DNA of 64,000 nucleotides from Parapedobacter tibetensis (GCF_024643205.1 NZ_JAMKQJ010000010.1:1-64000), one strand, 5' to 3'; positions 54,033 to 62,412 are shown, numbered from the stretch's first letter. Notes: generated by a model from the sequence alone, not told the origin. Program-made: numbers and translations.

Positions 54033-54556
54033 ATGATGCAAACATTGGTAATCGTTACCCACCCGGATATTAAACATTCGGTCATCAATAAACGATGGGT
54101 AGAAGAGTTGAAAAAATTTCCTGAAAAGTATGTCATTCACCAGTTGTACGAGGCTTATCCCGATGAGAAAATTGACAGAGCAGCGCCTTGTCGAGCGATA
54201 CAATCGGGTCGTATTCCAATTTCCGGTATATTGGCATAGCTGTCCGTCATTTATTAGAAAATGGATCGATGAAGTACTGGTGCATGGTTGGGCTTATGGC
54301 AGCAAAAGCGGTTACAAGCTGTCCGGTAAGCATATAGCCCTCGCGATATCGGCCGGAATAGACGAACACGAATCGCCCCAACGAAAAGTATAAATATATC
54401 CTTGCCGAATTGACCCGGCCTTTTGAACTGACTGCTGAATATGTAAGAGCAGATTATCGGCATTTTTTCGCGTACTATGGGATGGAGTATAATGCTTCTC
54501 CGGAATGGGTTGAAAAAAGTGTGCCGCTGTATTTGGAGTTCCTGAATGCTTTGTGA
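54033..54556 (+). pseudogene. flavodoxin-fold NAD(P)H oxidoreductase, two frameshifts
   Basis: Frame 1 from 54033: MQTLVIVTHPDIKHSVINKR then QLYEAYPDEKID. Frame 2: VVFQFPVYWHSCPSFIRKWI, VLVHGWAYGSKSGYKLSGKH, IALAISAGIDEHESP. Frame 3: NEKYKYILAELTRPFELTAE, YRHFFAYYGMEYNASPEWVE, stop at 54554-54556. Joined, this is a complete KefF/MdaB-type NADPH quinone reductase (flavodoxin_2 fold). Shifts fall near 54170 and at a CCCC run near 54376. The neighbouring AraC gene is broken too. Confidence 0.75.
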
Positions 54557-54699
54557 ATCGGGGATATGATTAGGCGTCCGCCAAAATGCCGGCGATGCGG
54601 CGTGAATAGCAGATGGAATACCTATATTTAAAAAAGATGTCCAATTCATGGGATTTCAATCATTATTGGAGTATATGTAAACCATAAAAAATAAAAAAG

Positions 54700-55041
54700 A
54701 TGAAAGAATTTATGCTATTATTCCGTCAACCCAATTATGACTACAGCAATGCTTCTCCCAAAGAAATGGAAACGCTTTCCAAAAAATGGAAAGACTGGGC
54801 GGGGAATATCGCTTCCCAGGGAAAATTGGCAAGTCATGGCCCACGATTGGCTATGGAAGGTAAAGTACTAAAACCCGGGGGCATGATTACCGATGGTCCC
54901 TTTGTGGAAATCAAGGAACAATTGGGTAGTTTTATTATTATCAAGGCAGAAAATCTTGATGATGCGACGACCTTGGCGCACGGTTGCCCCGCAATTGACG
55001 AGGGCGGTAGCGTGGAGATCAGACCGATTTATGGTTCTTAA
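54700..55041 (+). CDS. YCII-domain (DGPF) protein
   Basis: 113 residues. MKEFMLLFRQPNYDYSN start and the diagnostic ITDGPFVEIKEQLGSFIIIK motif. Small ferredoxin-like fold. YCII/DGPF genes are usually paired with an ECF sigma factor carrying a DUF6596 tail, as here (next gene, 64 bases downstream); their exact role is unknown. Confidence 0.88.
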   Translation: MKEFMLLFRQPNYDYSNASPKEMETLSKKWKDWAGNIASQGKLASHGPRLAMEGKVLKPGGMITDGPFVEIKEQLGSFIIIKAENLDDATTLAHGCPAIDEGGSVEIRPIYGS

Positions 55042-55059
55042 CAAGGATATAGCAAAAAG

Positions 55060-55095
55060 CAAAACCCACGTTCCCGAGTGGAACCGTGGGTTTTG
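55060..55095 (+). terminator. hairpin between YCII and sigma genes
   Basis: Perfect 11-bp stem CAAAACCCACG (55060-55070)/CGTGGGTTTTG (55085-55095). The TTTT lies inside the stem and TAATT follows, so termination may be partial. Confidence 0.6.
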
Positions 55096-55105
55096 TAATT
55101 AAATT

Positions 55106-56341
55106 ATGGAAACGGAACACGAATCTTTAAAAACAATATTTCAACAGGAATTTTCAAAAATGGTGGCGGTCATCAGTAAGATGTATGGACTGCAACATAT
55201 AGAAATTGCCGAGGATATTGTGAGCGAAACCTTTTTATTGGCCGCGGAGACTTGGGGCGTGAAAGGAATCCCTAAAAATCCGGTAGCGTGGTTATATACC
55301 GTGGCCAAACAAAAAACGCTATACCATTTTAGACGGCATAAAATTTTCGAGGAAAAAATTGCTCCTGAACTGATGGATAACCACAAGGCCAAAGAAATAG
55401 GGGAATTGAATTTTTCGGAACAGAATATAAAAGATAGTCAACTACAAATGCTCTTTGCCATCTGCACCCCGGTTATAATAAGTGAGGCCCAAATCGGATT
55501 GGCACTTCGCATCCTTTGCGGGTTTGGTATTGACGAAATAGCCGAAGCCTTTTTATCAAAAAAGGACACCATTAACAAAAGACTTTTTAGGGCGAAGGAA
55601 AAGCTAAGGACAGAAAAAGTTGAATTGGAATTCCCTGCTGAAACTGAAATACCCGATAGGTTGGACAATGTGTTGCATGTTATTTACCTGCTGTTTAATG
55701 AGGGGTATTATTCCAAAACGCAAAATCAAATCCTACAAAAGGATTTATGTCTGGAAGCCATGCGCTTGGGTATTATGCTTACCGAATATGAAAAAACAGA
55801 CCAACCAAAAACAAATGCATTGATCGCCCTGATGTGTTTCCATGCTTCCCGTTTTGATGCCAGGAAAGGCCTTGATGATGCGTTGATTTTGTACGAACAA
55901 CAGGATGAATCGTTATGGGAAATGGGATTGGTACAGAAAGGGATTCATTTTCTAAACCGCTCAGCAGAAGGGCACGAAATGAGTTCATACCATGTGGAGG
56001 CAAGGATTGCATACTGGCATTGTATCAAACAGGACAGCGATGAAAAATGGAAAGATATATTGCAATTGTACGACCAGCTTCTCTTGATCAATTATTCCCC
56101 AAGCGTGGCTTTAAACAGGCTTTTTGCCTTTTATAAAGTACATGGGCCACAACCAGCTTTGGTAGAAGCCAAAAAGATAAAATTGGAGAACAACCATTTT
56201 TATTTTACACTGCTGGGCCTGCTCTATTCCGGTATTGATGACCAAGAGGCAAAAGTGAATTTTCAGAAGGCGATTGCATTGGCCAAAACGGAAGCTGACA
56301 AACAAACATTAGTGCAAAAAATGGAACGTTTAAAAGATTAA
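55106..56341 (+). CDS. ECF sigma factor with DUF6596 C-terminal extension
   Basis: 411 residues, about twice a normal ECF factor. Regions 2 and 4 occupy the first ~180 residues (AEDIVSETFLLAAETWGVKG, GIDEIAEAFLSKKDTINKRL, FRAKEKLR). The remaining ~230 residues are the helical DUF6596 domain (LHVIYLLFNEGYYSKTQNQI, LCLEAMRLGIMLTEYEKTDQ) followed by a TPR-like end. These factors lack a classic anti-sigma and are encoded with YCII/DGPF proteins; regulation is thought to involve the C-terminal domain. Confidence 0.92.
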   Translation: METEHESLKTIFQQEFSKMVAVISKMYGLQHIEIAEDIVSETFLLAAETWGVKGIPKNPVAWLYTVAKQKTLYHFRRHKIFEEKIAPELMDNHKAKEIGELNFSEQNIKDSQLQMLFAICTPVIISEAQIGLALRILCGFGIDEIAEAFLSKKDTINKRLFRAKEKLRTEKVELEFPAETEIPDRLDNVLHVIYLLFNEGYYSKTQNQILQKDLCLEAMRLGIMLTEYEKTDQPKTNALIALMCFHASRFDARKGLDDALILYEQQDESLWEMGLVQKGIHFLNRSAEGHEMSSYHVEARIAYWHCIKQDSDEKWKDILQLYDQLLLINYSPSVALNRLFAFYKVHGPQPALVEAKKIKLENNHFYFTLLGLLYSGIDDQEAKVNFQKAIALAKTEADKQTLVQKMERLKD

Positions 56342-56408
56342 GCTCTCCATTTGTCCAATTTCAAAGTGTTCAATCATTATTGAGGTATAAACATAAAATA
56401 TTTCAGAA

Positions 56409-56852
56409 ATGATGAACGCAGAAAGCAATTCAAAAACAGGTTCAGCAAGAACCCGCAACATTATCTTTAAGATTACTACCGCCATTACCATCATCGGGAT
56501 GCTTGTCGGCGGAGCAAGTCAATTCTTCCAACTAGCCTATCAAGTCGATGTTTTTGAACAATTGGGCTACCCGCTGTATGCGATGTCAATAATAGGGCTT
56601 GGGAAAATTCTTGGGGGAATTACGTTGAGCATACCACGGATCCCTGCGCTTTTTAAAATCAGTGCCTATGCAGGCTTGTTTTTTGTGACAATAGGTGCCG
56701 TAATCTCACACCTGGCAACAGGTATGTATGGGGATGCCCTATCACCTTTGATTGTAGCTGGCATAGCGGTTACTTCCTGCCTGTTAAATCCGCAATTGAA
56801 ATTTGCATTGGAGCGGCTGAAAAGTTTTCCAACACCCTCCTTGGCGAAATAG
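56409..56852 (+). CDS. DoxX-like membrane protein
   Basis: 147 residues, four hydrophobic segments (IIFKITTAITIIGMLVGGAS, AMSIIGLGKILGGITLSIP, ISAYAGLFFVTIGAVISHL, IVAGIAVTSCLL). The GLGKILGG segment between the first two is DoxX-like. Follows the sigma gene by 67 bases. Role unknown; DoxX proteins are often linked to redox or quinone metabolism. Confidence 0.75.
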   Translation: MMNAESNSKTGSARTRNIIFKITTAITIIGMLVGGASQFFQLAYQVDVFEQLGYPLYAMSIIGLGKILGGITLSIPRIPALFKISAYAGLFFVTIGAVISHLATGMYGDALSPLIVAGIAVTSCLLNPQLKFALERLKSFPTPSLAK

Positions 56853-56878
56853 CAAACAGATTTAAGATAAAATAGGGT

Positions 56879-57331
56879 ATGCAAAGAACAATCAAACTAT
56901 ACCTGCGGCTGGCAATTGCTGTCGGGTTTTTGTCGGCGGTGGCAGACAGGCTCGGATTTTGGAACGAGGACGTGACTATTTGGGGCAATTGGGATAGTTT
57001 TTTGGAATACACCCAATTGTTAAATCCATGGGTTGCAGCTGGATTAATACCGACGATAGGATTTATCGCCACGGCGGCTGAAGTAGTGTTCGCCTTGTTT
57101 CTCCTGATTGGTTTCAAAACGGAATTGTTCGCAACACTCAGTGGTGTTTTATTGCTGTTGTTTGCGCTATCGATGACATTCTCTACGGGCATCAAAGGGG
57201 TATTCGACTTTTCAGTCCTGACCGCTTCGGCAGCTTCCTTTGCGCTGGGAACCATGCGAGAAAAATATTTGGAACTCGATAGTTTGCTATTCAAGTACCG
57301 AAAACCGCACTCATCCCCTCAAGATCGGTAG
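56879..57331 (+). CDS. DoxX-family membrane protein, 3' end replaced
   Basis: 150 residues with four hydrophobic segments (RLAIAVGFLSAVADRLGFW, AAGLIPTIGFIATAAEVVFA, LFATLSGVLLLLFALSMTF, ASAASFALGTM). The last six codons (HSSPQDR region) come from the duplicated HTH tail at 57315, so the native 3' end has probably been replaced by recombination. Confidence 0.75.
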   Translation: MQRTIKLYLRLAIAVGFLSAVADRLGFWNEDVTIWGNWDSFLEYTQLLNPWVAAGLIPTIGFIATAAEVVFALFLLIGFKTELFATLSGVLLLLFALSMTFSTGIKGVFDFSVLTASAASFALGTMREKYLELDSLLFKYRKPHSSPQDR

Positions 57332-57445
57332 CATGCGCTACTACCTGATGAGCGATATTATCGACACGGGAAGGAAAGACGATACCGCTTGATTTTAGCC
57401 CATAAAAAAACGCCGCTTTCCGGTGGCGGCGTTTTTTATGGGTAT
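57315..57445 (+). pseudogene. duplicated 3' end of the HTH gene plus terminator
   Basis: Near-identical to 28172-28310, including the last ~25 codons (LKIGSMRYYLMSDIIDTGRK) in a frame with no start and the complete CGCCGC/GCGGCG terminator. A gene remnant. Confidence 0.8.
57405..57440 (+). terminator. intrinsic terminator (duplicated copy)
   Basis: A7CGCCGC, loop TTTCCGGT, GGCGGCGT6: same hairpin as at 28265-28300. It now serves the DoxX gene and, on the other strand, could serve 57460. Confidence 0.8.
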
Positions 57446-57459
57446 TCTTAGTAGACAGG

Positions 57460-58008
57460 CTACTTAAACATGATGTTGAAGGTGGTGCCAATACCAAGGT
57501 ATTGGATGTGGCCTCCGTTTTCCTCTTTACGGAAGATGCCGTTGTAAAACCCAAAAATATTCCAAAGCCGGTTGTGGTAGCCCACCTGGGGCCGTACATA
57601 CATGCCGCCATTACCATTCAGCTCGCTGCCCGTCTGGAAGCTGTAGCCCAAGTCCGTACCTACGAAGAAACCCTGCCTTGCCGGATAATACCGGGCAAAT
57701 ACACCCACCGGTACGGAGCCGAAATTTTCATGCCCCTCTTCTGGAAAGTAATGCGTATACCCGCTGGTGAGGCCGAGCCCCCAATGCGGGGTAGACATCA
57801 ATTGCCCCTTTACCTCCGCGCCTAATGTAAAGGTACTCTGGTCGGCCAAATCCGCGATGGGAATACCCGCATTTACCCCTGCTTTTATCCAGGAATTCTT
57901 CCGTGAGATATTCGTGGTACGCTGTTGCCCATACACCATTACGGTGGCCATCACGGCCAATATGGCCAAAGCGAGATGTTTTGATTTGTTGCTGTAGTTG
58001 TTGTTCAT
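57460..58008 (-). CDS. small outer-membrane beta-barrel-like protein
   Basis: 182 residues with a signal peptide (LALAILAVMATVMVYGQQ). Mature part is built of alternating strands with aromatic ends (WIKAGVNAGIPIADLADQST, WGLGLTSGYTHYFPEEGHEN, VGVFARYYPARQGFFVGTDL, VRPQVGYHNRLWNIFGFYNG) and ends in Lys after FNIMF, as in eight-stranded OmpX/OmpW-like barrels. No specific family recognised. Confidence 0.65.
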   Translation of the reverse strand: MNNNYSNKSKHLALAILAVMATVMVYGQQRTTNISRKNSWIKAGVNAGIPIADLADQSTFTLGAEVKGQLMSTPHWGLGLTSGYTHYFPEEGHENFGSVPVGVFARYYPARQGFFVGTDLGYSFQTGSELNGNGGMYVRPQVGYHNRLWNIFGFYNGIFRKEENGGHIQYLGIGTTFNIMFK

Positions 58009-58148
58009 ACAGCCTGCATAGCAAAGGTTATACCAAATCTTGTGCGGACAATTCCGGCCACACGCGGCCAGCGGCGGACAATGCTGGCCATGCCCTTTTC
58101 CCGATAGGTGACCCCCATTATGTTTGCTCCATCAAATCGAAAATTGAA

Positions 58149-58598
58149 ATGGAAACAATCGAATTCAGAAATGCACCGTCTTCATCCAGGATGGCGATGG
58201 TGCCGGGGCTTACAAAGCTCCAAAAGGAAACGATGGGCTGGCTGAAATGGCTGCGTGCGCTGGTTAGCCCCGCGATGGTGAAGGCGGCTTTCATGCTGGG
58301 CTTATGCATGGCCTTCGTGTTCAGCGGTTGGTGGCTGCGCTGGCTGGATCCCACGGCCGCCGTGGTGGATGTGGGGGCGCTCTCCTTGCTGTTGCTTGCT
58401 GGGCTCTCCTTGCTTGCTTTTCTAACCGTAAGCCATTGGCTACTCGGGCTGCTCTGGCCGGTGTTGCGCGACTATCAACGGCATTATTTTACCAACAACT
58501 TCAAATCCTTACAATCATGGCAAAAAATCACGTTTTACCTCGGTATCTTCTTTGGGCTGCTGTATGCGTTTGTGTGCTGCTTGGTAGCGGTGTTTTAG
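58149..58598 (+). CDS. small membrane protein upstream of CHAP hydrolase
   Basis: 149 residues from the Met at 58149 (METIEFRNAPSSSRMAMV). Three hydrophobic segments (VKAAFMLGLCMAFVFSGWWL, VGALSLLLLAGLSLLAFLTV, FYLGIFFGLLYAFVCCLVAV). Overlaps the hydrolase gene by 82 bases in another frame, which is a large overlap for two real genes. Unknown; its position next to a membrane-anchored cell-wall hydrolase allows a holin-like or partner role, which is speculation. Confidence 0.5.
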   Translation: METIEFRNAPSSSRMAMVPGLTKLQKETMGWLKWLRALVSPAMVKAAFMLGLCMAFVFSGWWLRWLDPTAAVVDVGALSLLLLAGLSLLAFLTVSHWLLGLLWPVLRDYQRHYFTNNFKSLQSWQKITFYLGIFFGLLYAFVCCLVAVF

Positions 58599-59359
58599 TT
58601 TTGTTTCACGCAAAGCGCGCTAAATTGCTTCGCTCCTTCGCAGAGGACGCGAAGGTTTTTTACCAGCACGGCTCCCCTGAACATTTCCAAGAAGACATAG
58701 AAGAAAAATTCTTTGCGGCTTTTGCGGAAGATCCTTTGCGGACTTTGCGTGAACCATCAACCCCGACTTTGCGTGAAATCTACACTTCCGAAATCGGCGT
58801 CCGCGAAGCCACCGGCAACAACGACGGCGATCGGGTAGCCGAATACCTCCGCTACTGCGGGCTAGGGGAGGGTTACTCATGGTGTGCAGCCTTCGTGAGC
58901 TGGTGTTTCGGGCAGGCGGGATATGCCGAGCCTAGGAATCCCTGGAGCCCGGCGCTTTTCCCGGAGAAACGGGTGGTGTGGCGTTCTTCTGCCGTCACTG
59001 CGAGCAAGCACGCAGGGAATGTGCACAAGAGCGAGGCAGTCTACGCAACGGACCGGATGGTTTCCTTCGGAGCTGCTTCGCGGTCAGCTCGCACTGCCCA
59101 TCGCCTGCCTCGCAATGACATTCAGGTGGGCGACATCTTCGGCATCCACTACAGCAATCTCCGGCGTATCGCCCATGTGGGCTTCGTGGATAACTGGGAC
59201 GGCACGTGGTGCATCACCGTAGAGGGCAACACCAACAACACCGGAGCCTTGGGCAATGACAGCAGCATCGCCAACCCCATACGTGCTGGCCCAGACGGTG
59301 TATACCGCAAGCGACGGCCGGTCAGGACGATCCATGCCGTCGCACGATGGATAGATTGA
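58517..59359 (+). CDS. membrane-anchored CHAP-type peptidoglycan hydrolase with in-frame repeats
   Basis: 280 residues from the Met at 58517 (MAKNHVLPRYLLWAAVCVCV); the frame opens at 58304. N-terminal membrane anchor, then a CHAP/NlpC-like domain: IGVREATGNNDGDRVAEYL, GYSWCAAFVSWCFGQAGYA (nucleophile Cys), IAHVGFVDNWDGTW (His) and TVEGNTNNTG (acid/Asn). The linker after the anchor (FHAKRAKLLRSFAEDAKVF on to RTLREPSTPTLREI) and a 42-residue insert in the domain (VTASKHAGNVHKSEAVYA... to RLPRND) are both encoded by palindromic repeats with inverted ends. The frame remains open through both. Confidence 0.75.
   Translation: MAKNHVLPRYLLWAAVCVCVLLGSGVLVLFHAKRAKLLRSFAEDAKVFYQHGSPEHFQEDIEEKFFAAFAEDPLRTLREPSTPTLREIYTSEIGVREATGNNDGDRVAEYLRYCGLGEGYSWCAAFVSWCFGQAGYAEPRNPWSPALFPEKRVVWRSSAVTASKHAGNVHKSEAVYATDRMVSFGAASRSARTAHRLPRNDIQVGDIFGIHYSNLRRIAHVGFVDNWDGTWCITVEGNTNNTGALGNDSSIANPIRAGPDGVYRKRRPVRTIHAVARWID
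58605..58777. repeat. palindromic repeat type B inside the CHAP gene
   Basis: Ends are inverted: TTCACGCAAAG (58605-58615) against CTTTGCGTGAA (58743-58753 and again 58767-58777). Interior is full of CGCAAAG/CTTTGCG and CGAAG words, typical of intergenic repeats. It encodes the linker between membrane anchor and catalytic domain. Confidence 0.7.
58994..59119. repeat. palindromic repeat type A in-frame inside the CHAP domain
   Basis: Ends GTCACTGCGAG (58994-59004) and CTCGCAATGAC (59109-59119) are inverted repeats with one mismatch. Length is 126 bp, exactly 42 codons. The first 16 bases from the preceding C are identical to the element in the MauE-like gene. Confidence 0.8.
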
Positions 59360-59487
59360 ACGCAGATACCTATACGCGGTCATCCGCTCCATCGGTGTCA
59401 TCCGTGTTCAATCAAAAAAAACGCTGCGAATGCAGCTAACATAAACAACGCTGACAGCCGAAAGCTGATAGCAAAAGACAAAAAAAA

Positions 59488-60120
59488 ATGAGAAAGCCAA
59501 AATTAAAAACGAATTACAGTTACATGACTGACGGGGAGCTCGCCACACTGGCGACGCGCACGATAGACGCATTGAGTACGAACACCAATTTCCCCGACAT
59601 GAACCCTCCGCTTTCGGAATACCAACCGGCGGCGCAGGACTACCTCAACAAGCATGGTATAACGTCCAAGGGAGGGAGTATTCAACAAAACCGGGAGAAG
59701 GATGAAGCCCGCGAGGCGTTGATCGTAATGATGCGCCGGGTAACCAGCTACGTCAACAATTTCACCGATGTGAGCTCCACGCAGCTAAGTTCGGGATTCC
59801 ATCCCGTGGAGCCGCCCAGTGAGCTGCTGGCACCGGGGGAAGTGGGTTGGATAAAATTCCGCGATGGGAGGCAGCCCGGAGAGCTGATCCTCGACTGGGA
59901 GGCCGTGAAAAGAGCCGCCGAGTATGAGTACACCACGGCCGACCAGAAGGATGAGCAAGGTGAACCTGTTTGGGGCGAAATCCGCCGTGTCAGCCGCAGT
60001 AAGGGCAACCTGATCACGCCTGTGGAAAACCGCCGGGAGTACTACGCTCGCGTCCGGACCCGCAACATTAAGGGCGAGAGTGCCTGGAGCCCGACGGCCG
60101 TAGCGTTTACCCGCTGGTAA
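59488..60120 (+). CDS. fibronectin type III-like domain protein
   Basis: 210 residues, no signal peptide. An N-terminal helical half (YMTDGELATLATRTIDALST, DEAREALIVMMRRVTSYVNN) is followed by an FN3-like beta domain (PGELILDWEAVKRAAEYEYT, REYYARVRTRNIKGESAWSP). Such proteins recur in Bacteroidota, often near the CHAP/lipoprotein genes seen here. Role unknown. Confidence 0.7.
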   Translation: MRKPKLKTNYSYMTDGELATLATRTIDALSTNTNFPDMNPPLSEYQPAAQDYLNKHGITSKGGSIQQNREKDEAREALIVMMRRVTSYVNNFTDVSSTQLSSGFHPVEPPSELLAPGEVGWIKFRDGRQPGELILDWEAVKRAAEYEYTTADQKDEQGEPVWGEIRRVSRSKGNLITPVENRREYYARVRTRNIKGESAWSPTAVAFTRW

Positions 60121-60205
60121 GCATATCGGGCAATAATCAGTAGGAGGGTGGTGCTGCCATGTGCAGGGCCACCCTTTTTTTGGAAAAACTTCAAATCCAC
60201 TTCAA

Positions 60206-60679
60206 ATGATACGTTACATCCTTTTTGTTCTGCTAGTCTTCGCTTCATGCGCCAGCAGGAAAACCCGCAACACGGAGCGGAAGCACCAGCAACAGGTCAG
60301 TTACCAGCAGGTGAATCGATTGGACAGCCTGCATACCTTGCAGTTTGCTGCACAAGCGCAACTTGCCATCACCAACTACAGGGAAGCGGTCACCATTATT
60401 CCCGTCGGGCCGTTCAGCTACCATCCGGATTCGGGCTATAGCGGGCATGCCACCCGTGTGGAGGTACAACGGGAGGGCATCCGCACGAAACACCTTTCCA
60501 CCCGTGGCAGCACGCAACAGATCCGACAAACGTCCAGCTGGGAAACGGACAGCTTGGCCATCCGGCAAAGCCATGAAGAACAGCATACCGATACGCGCCG
60601 TAACCCTTGGCACTGGGTAATGGCTGCCCTGGCCTTGGCTAGCCTCGGAGGGGTTGTGCTGCACTGGCTATGCCGCTGA
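60206..60679 (+). CDS. small lipoprotein with C-terminal membrane segment
   Basis: 157 residues from the Met at 60206, giving a lipoprotein signal (IRYILFVLLVFASCASRK). The middle is Q/R/T-rich (QQVSYQQVNRLDSLHTLQ) and the end has one hydrophobic segment (HWVMAALALASLGGVVLHWL). Two anchors in one short protein recall spanin-like or T4SS/phage accessory proteins, but no family is recognised. Last gene of the 58149-60679 group. Confidence 0.6.
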   Translation: MIRYILFVLLVFASCASRKTRNTERKHQQQVSYQQVNRLDSLHTLQFAAQAQLAITNYREAVTIIPVGPFSYHPDSGYSGHATRVEVQREGIRTKHLSTRGSTQQIRQTSSWETDSLAIRQSHEEQHTDTRRNPWHWVMAALALASLGGVVLHWLCR

Positions 60680-60740
60680 TTTCCTAACAAACCTCACCCG
60701 ATCTATCGTTCACCCGATATTGGTTTACACCGCACCGAAC

Positions 60741-61582
60741 CCTGTCTACACCGGATAGGGTTCGGGTGTATTCCACCCAAGCCCGTCCAGACTTCAACTG
60801 GTTTGCTGTCTACGTTGTAAGGATGCCGGTTAGGCTCCGAATGGGTTCAGGTGCATTTCACCCAAGCCCGTCCAGACTTCAACTGGTTTGCTATCTACGT
60901 TGTCAGGACATCGGTCAGGCTTCGGATGGGTTCAGGTACATTCCACCCAAGCCTGTTCAGACTTCAACTGGTTTGCTGTCTACGTTGTAAGGACATCGGT
61001 CAGGCTTCGGATGGGTTCAGGTGCATTTCACCCAAGCCCGTCCAGACGTCAACTGGTTTGCTGTCCACGTTGTCAGGACACCGGTCAGGCTCCGAATGGG
61101 TTCAGGTGCATTTCACCCAAGTCCGGTCAGACTTCAACAGGTTTGCTGTCCACGTTGTAAGGATCCCGGTCAGGCTTCGGATGGGTTCAGGTGCATTTCA
61201 CCCAAGCCCGGTCAGACTCCAACGGGTTTGCTGTCTATGTTATAAGGACATCGGTCAGGCTCTGAATGGGTTCGGGTGCATTCCACCCAAGCCCGTCCAG
61301 ACTTCAGTTGATTTGCTGTCCACGTTGTAAGGGTACCGGTCAGGCTTCGGATCAGTTCGGGTGCATTCCACCCAAGCCTGTCCAGATTTCAGTTGGTTTG
61401 CTGTCCATGTGGTAAGGATACCAGTTGAGTTCCGGATGGGTTCGGGTACGTTCCACCTAAGTCCGGTCGGATCTCAACAGGTTTGCTGTCCACGTTGTAA
61501 GGGTACCGGTCAGACTCCAGATGGGTTCATGTCCATGTGGAAGCATACCGGTCAGCCGTCGGATGGATCCATGAATACGCTC
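60741..61582. repeat. 85-bp tandem repeat array, about 10 units
   Basis: The word TTCAGG/TTCGGG recurs with an exact 85-base period at 60761, 60846, 60931, 61016, 61101, 61186, 61271, 61356, 61441 and 61526. Each unit also carries CACCCAAGCC, CAGACTTCAACTGGTTTGCTG and TGTAAGGA-CCGGTCAGGCT with point changes. 85 is not a multiple of three, so a single frame cannot code a constant peptide repeat; the open frames here are not supported as genes. Lies between two convergent genes. Confidence 0.9.
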
Positions 61583-61593
61583 CCTGTACCAAG

Positions 61594-62325
61594 TCAACCT
61601 TCAACATCGTACTTTTGAAATAAAGATTTTAATTGTTCAGCGGTTAATCCCAACTCCTTCAACCGTGTTCTGCATTCCTGTGCAAGGTCTGGCTCGTCCA
61701 TAAAAGTTGCCAGGTCCAACTGCAGTATCCATGCTTCGGCGATGTCTGTTTTGTCTTCATTTTCCGCTTTCCGCAAGGCTACATCCAGGGTCTTCGCTGC
61801 CGCTTGTTCATCCTCCTTGTAATCACGGAACCTGATAGCCATGGCAATGGATTTTTGCAAGGGGCTTTGGTCTTTGTTGTCCGCTTTCTCCCAGGTTTCC
61901 TGGTCTTTGTCTGTTTCTCGGCCATCAACGAAAATAATGGAATTACCGGAAACATCCGTTAACGTAAATCGGGTTGTACCCGGTTTCATCCGAGAAATCC
62001 TTGGTATGCCTGAGTGCGGCACTTTGCCCAGCTTCTCCTTGAATCGCGCCCTGAATTCCTGATACACCTTTCCTGCGTCGGGCACCATCACGAGACAACC
62101 GCTGTATTCATAGTTCACGGCTTCCATACCCCTGACACGTCCGAAATGCAATTCGGAACCGCCCCGTGCTACCACACCGTATTGATAGGGGCGGGTTTGT
62201 TTATAAGTAATCTCAAATCCCAGCATTTCCCAGAAGGATAGCGTTTCCACTATGGATACACACGGCAGGATTGGGACGGTGGTCCATTCTTTTTTGTTCT
62301 TTTCATCGGTCATTTCCATGATCAT
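61594..62325 (-). CDS. VOC (glyoxalase/bleomycin-resistance-like) protein with helical tail
   Basis: 243 residues from the Met at 62325 (62349 is an alternative). The first ~130 residues form a VOC fold (TVPILPCVSIVETLSFWEML then GFEITY, GGSELHFGRV, TRFTLTDVSGNSIIFVDG), usual in bleomycin-resistance-like proteins. The remaining ~110 residues are helical, TPR-like (EDEQAAAKTLDVALRKAENE, DKTDIAEAWILQLDLATFMD). Downstream of an HxlR gene on the same strand. Ligand unknown. Confidence 0.8.
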   Translation of the reverse strand: MIMEMTDEKNKKEWTTVPILPCVSIVETLSFWEMLGFEITYKQTRPYQYGVVARGGSELHFGRVRGMEAVNYEYSGCLVMVPDAGKVYQEFRARFKEKLGKVPHSGIPRISRMKPGTTRFTLTDVSGNSIIFVDGRETDKDQETWEKADNKDQSPLQKSIAMAIRFRDYKEDEQAAAKTLDVALRKAENEDKTDIAEAWILQLDLATFMDEPDLAQECRTRLKELGLTAEQLKSLFQKYDVEG

Positions 62326-62412
62326 TTTATTTGATGCAAACCTAGGCACTATGATTTACAAGGCCATTTTTATATACTTTTTTGTATATAAAGGAAAAAG
62401 CAGGCAAAGCCC

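Noticed and set aside
60741..61582. CRISPR array
   Set aside because: Units are 85 bp of near-constant sequence without distinct spacers, and there are no cas genes in the window.
60766..61618. Open frames of 74-159 codons in the 85-bp array
   Set aside because: The unit length is not a multiple of three and the peptides only reflect repeats read in rotating frames.
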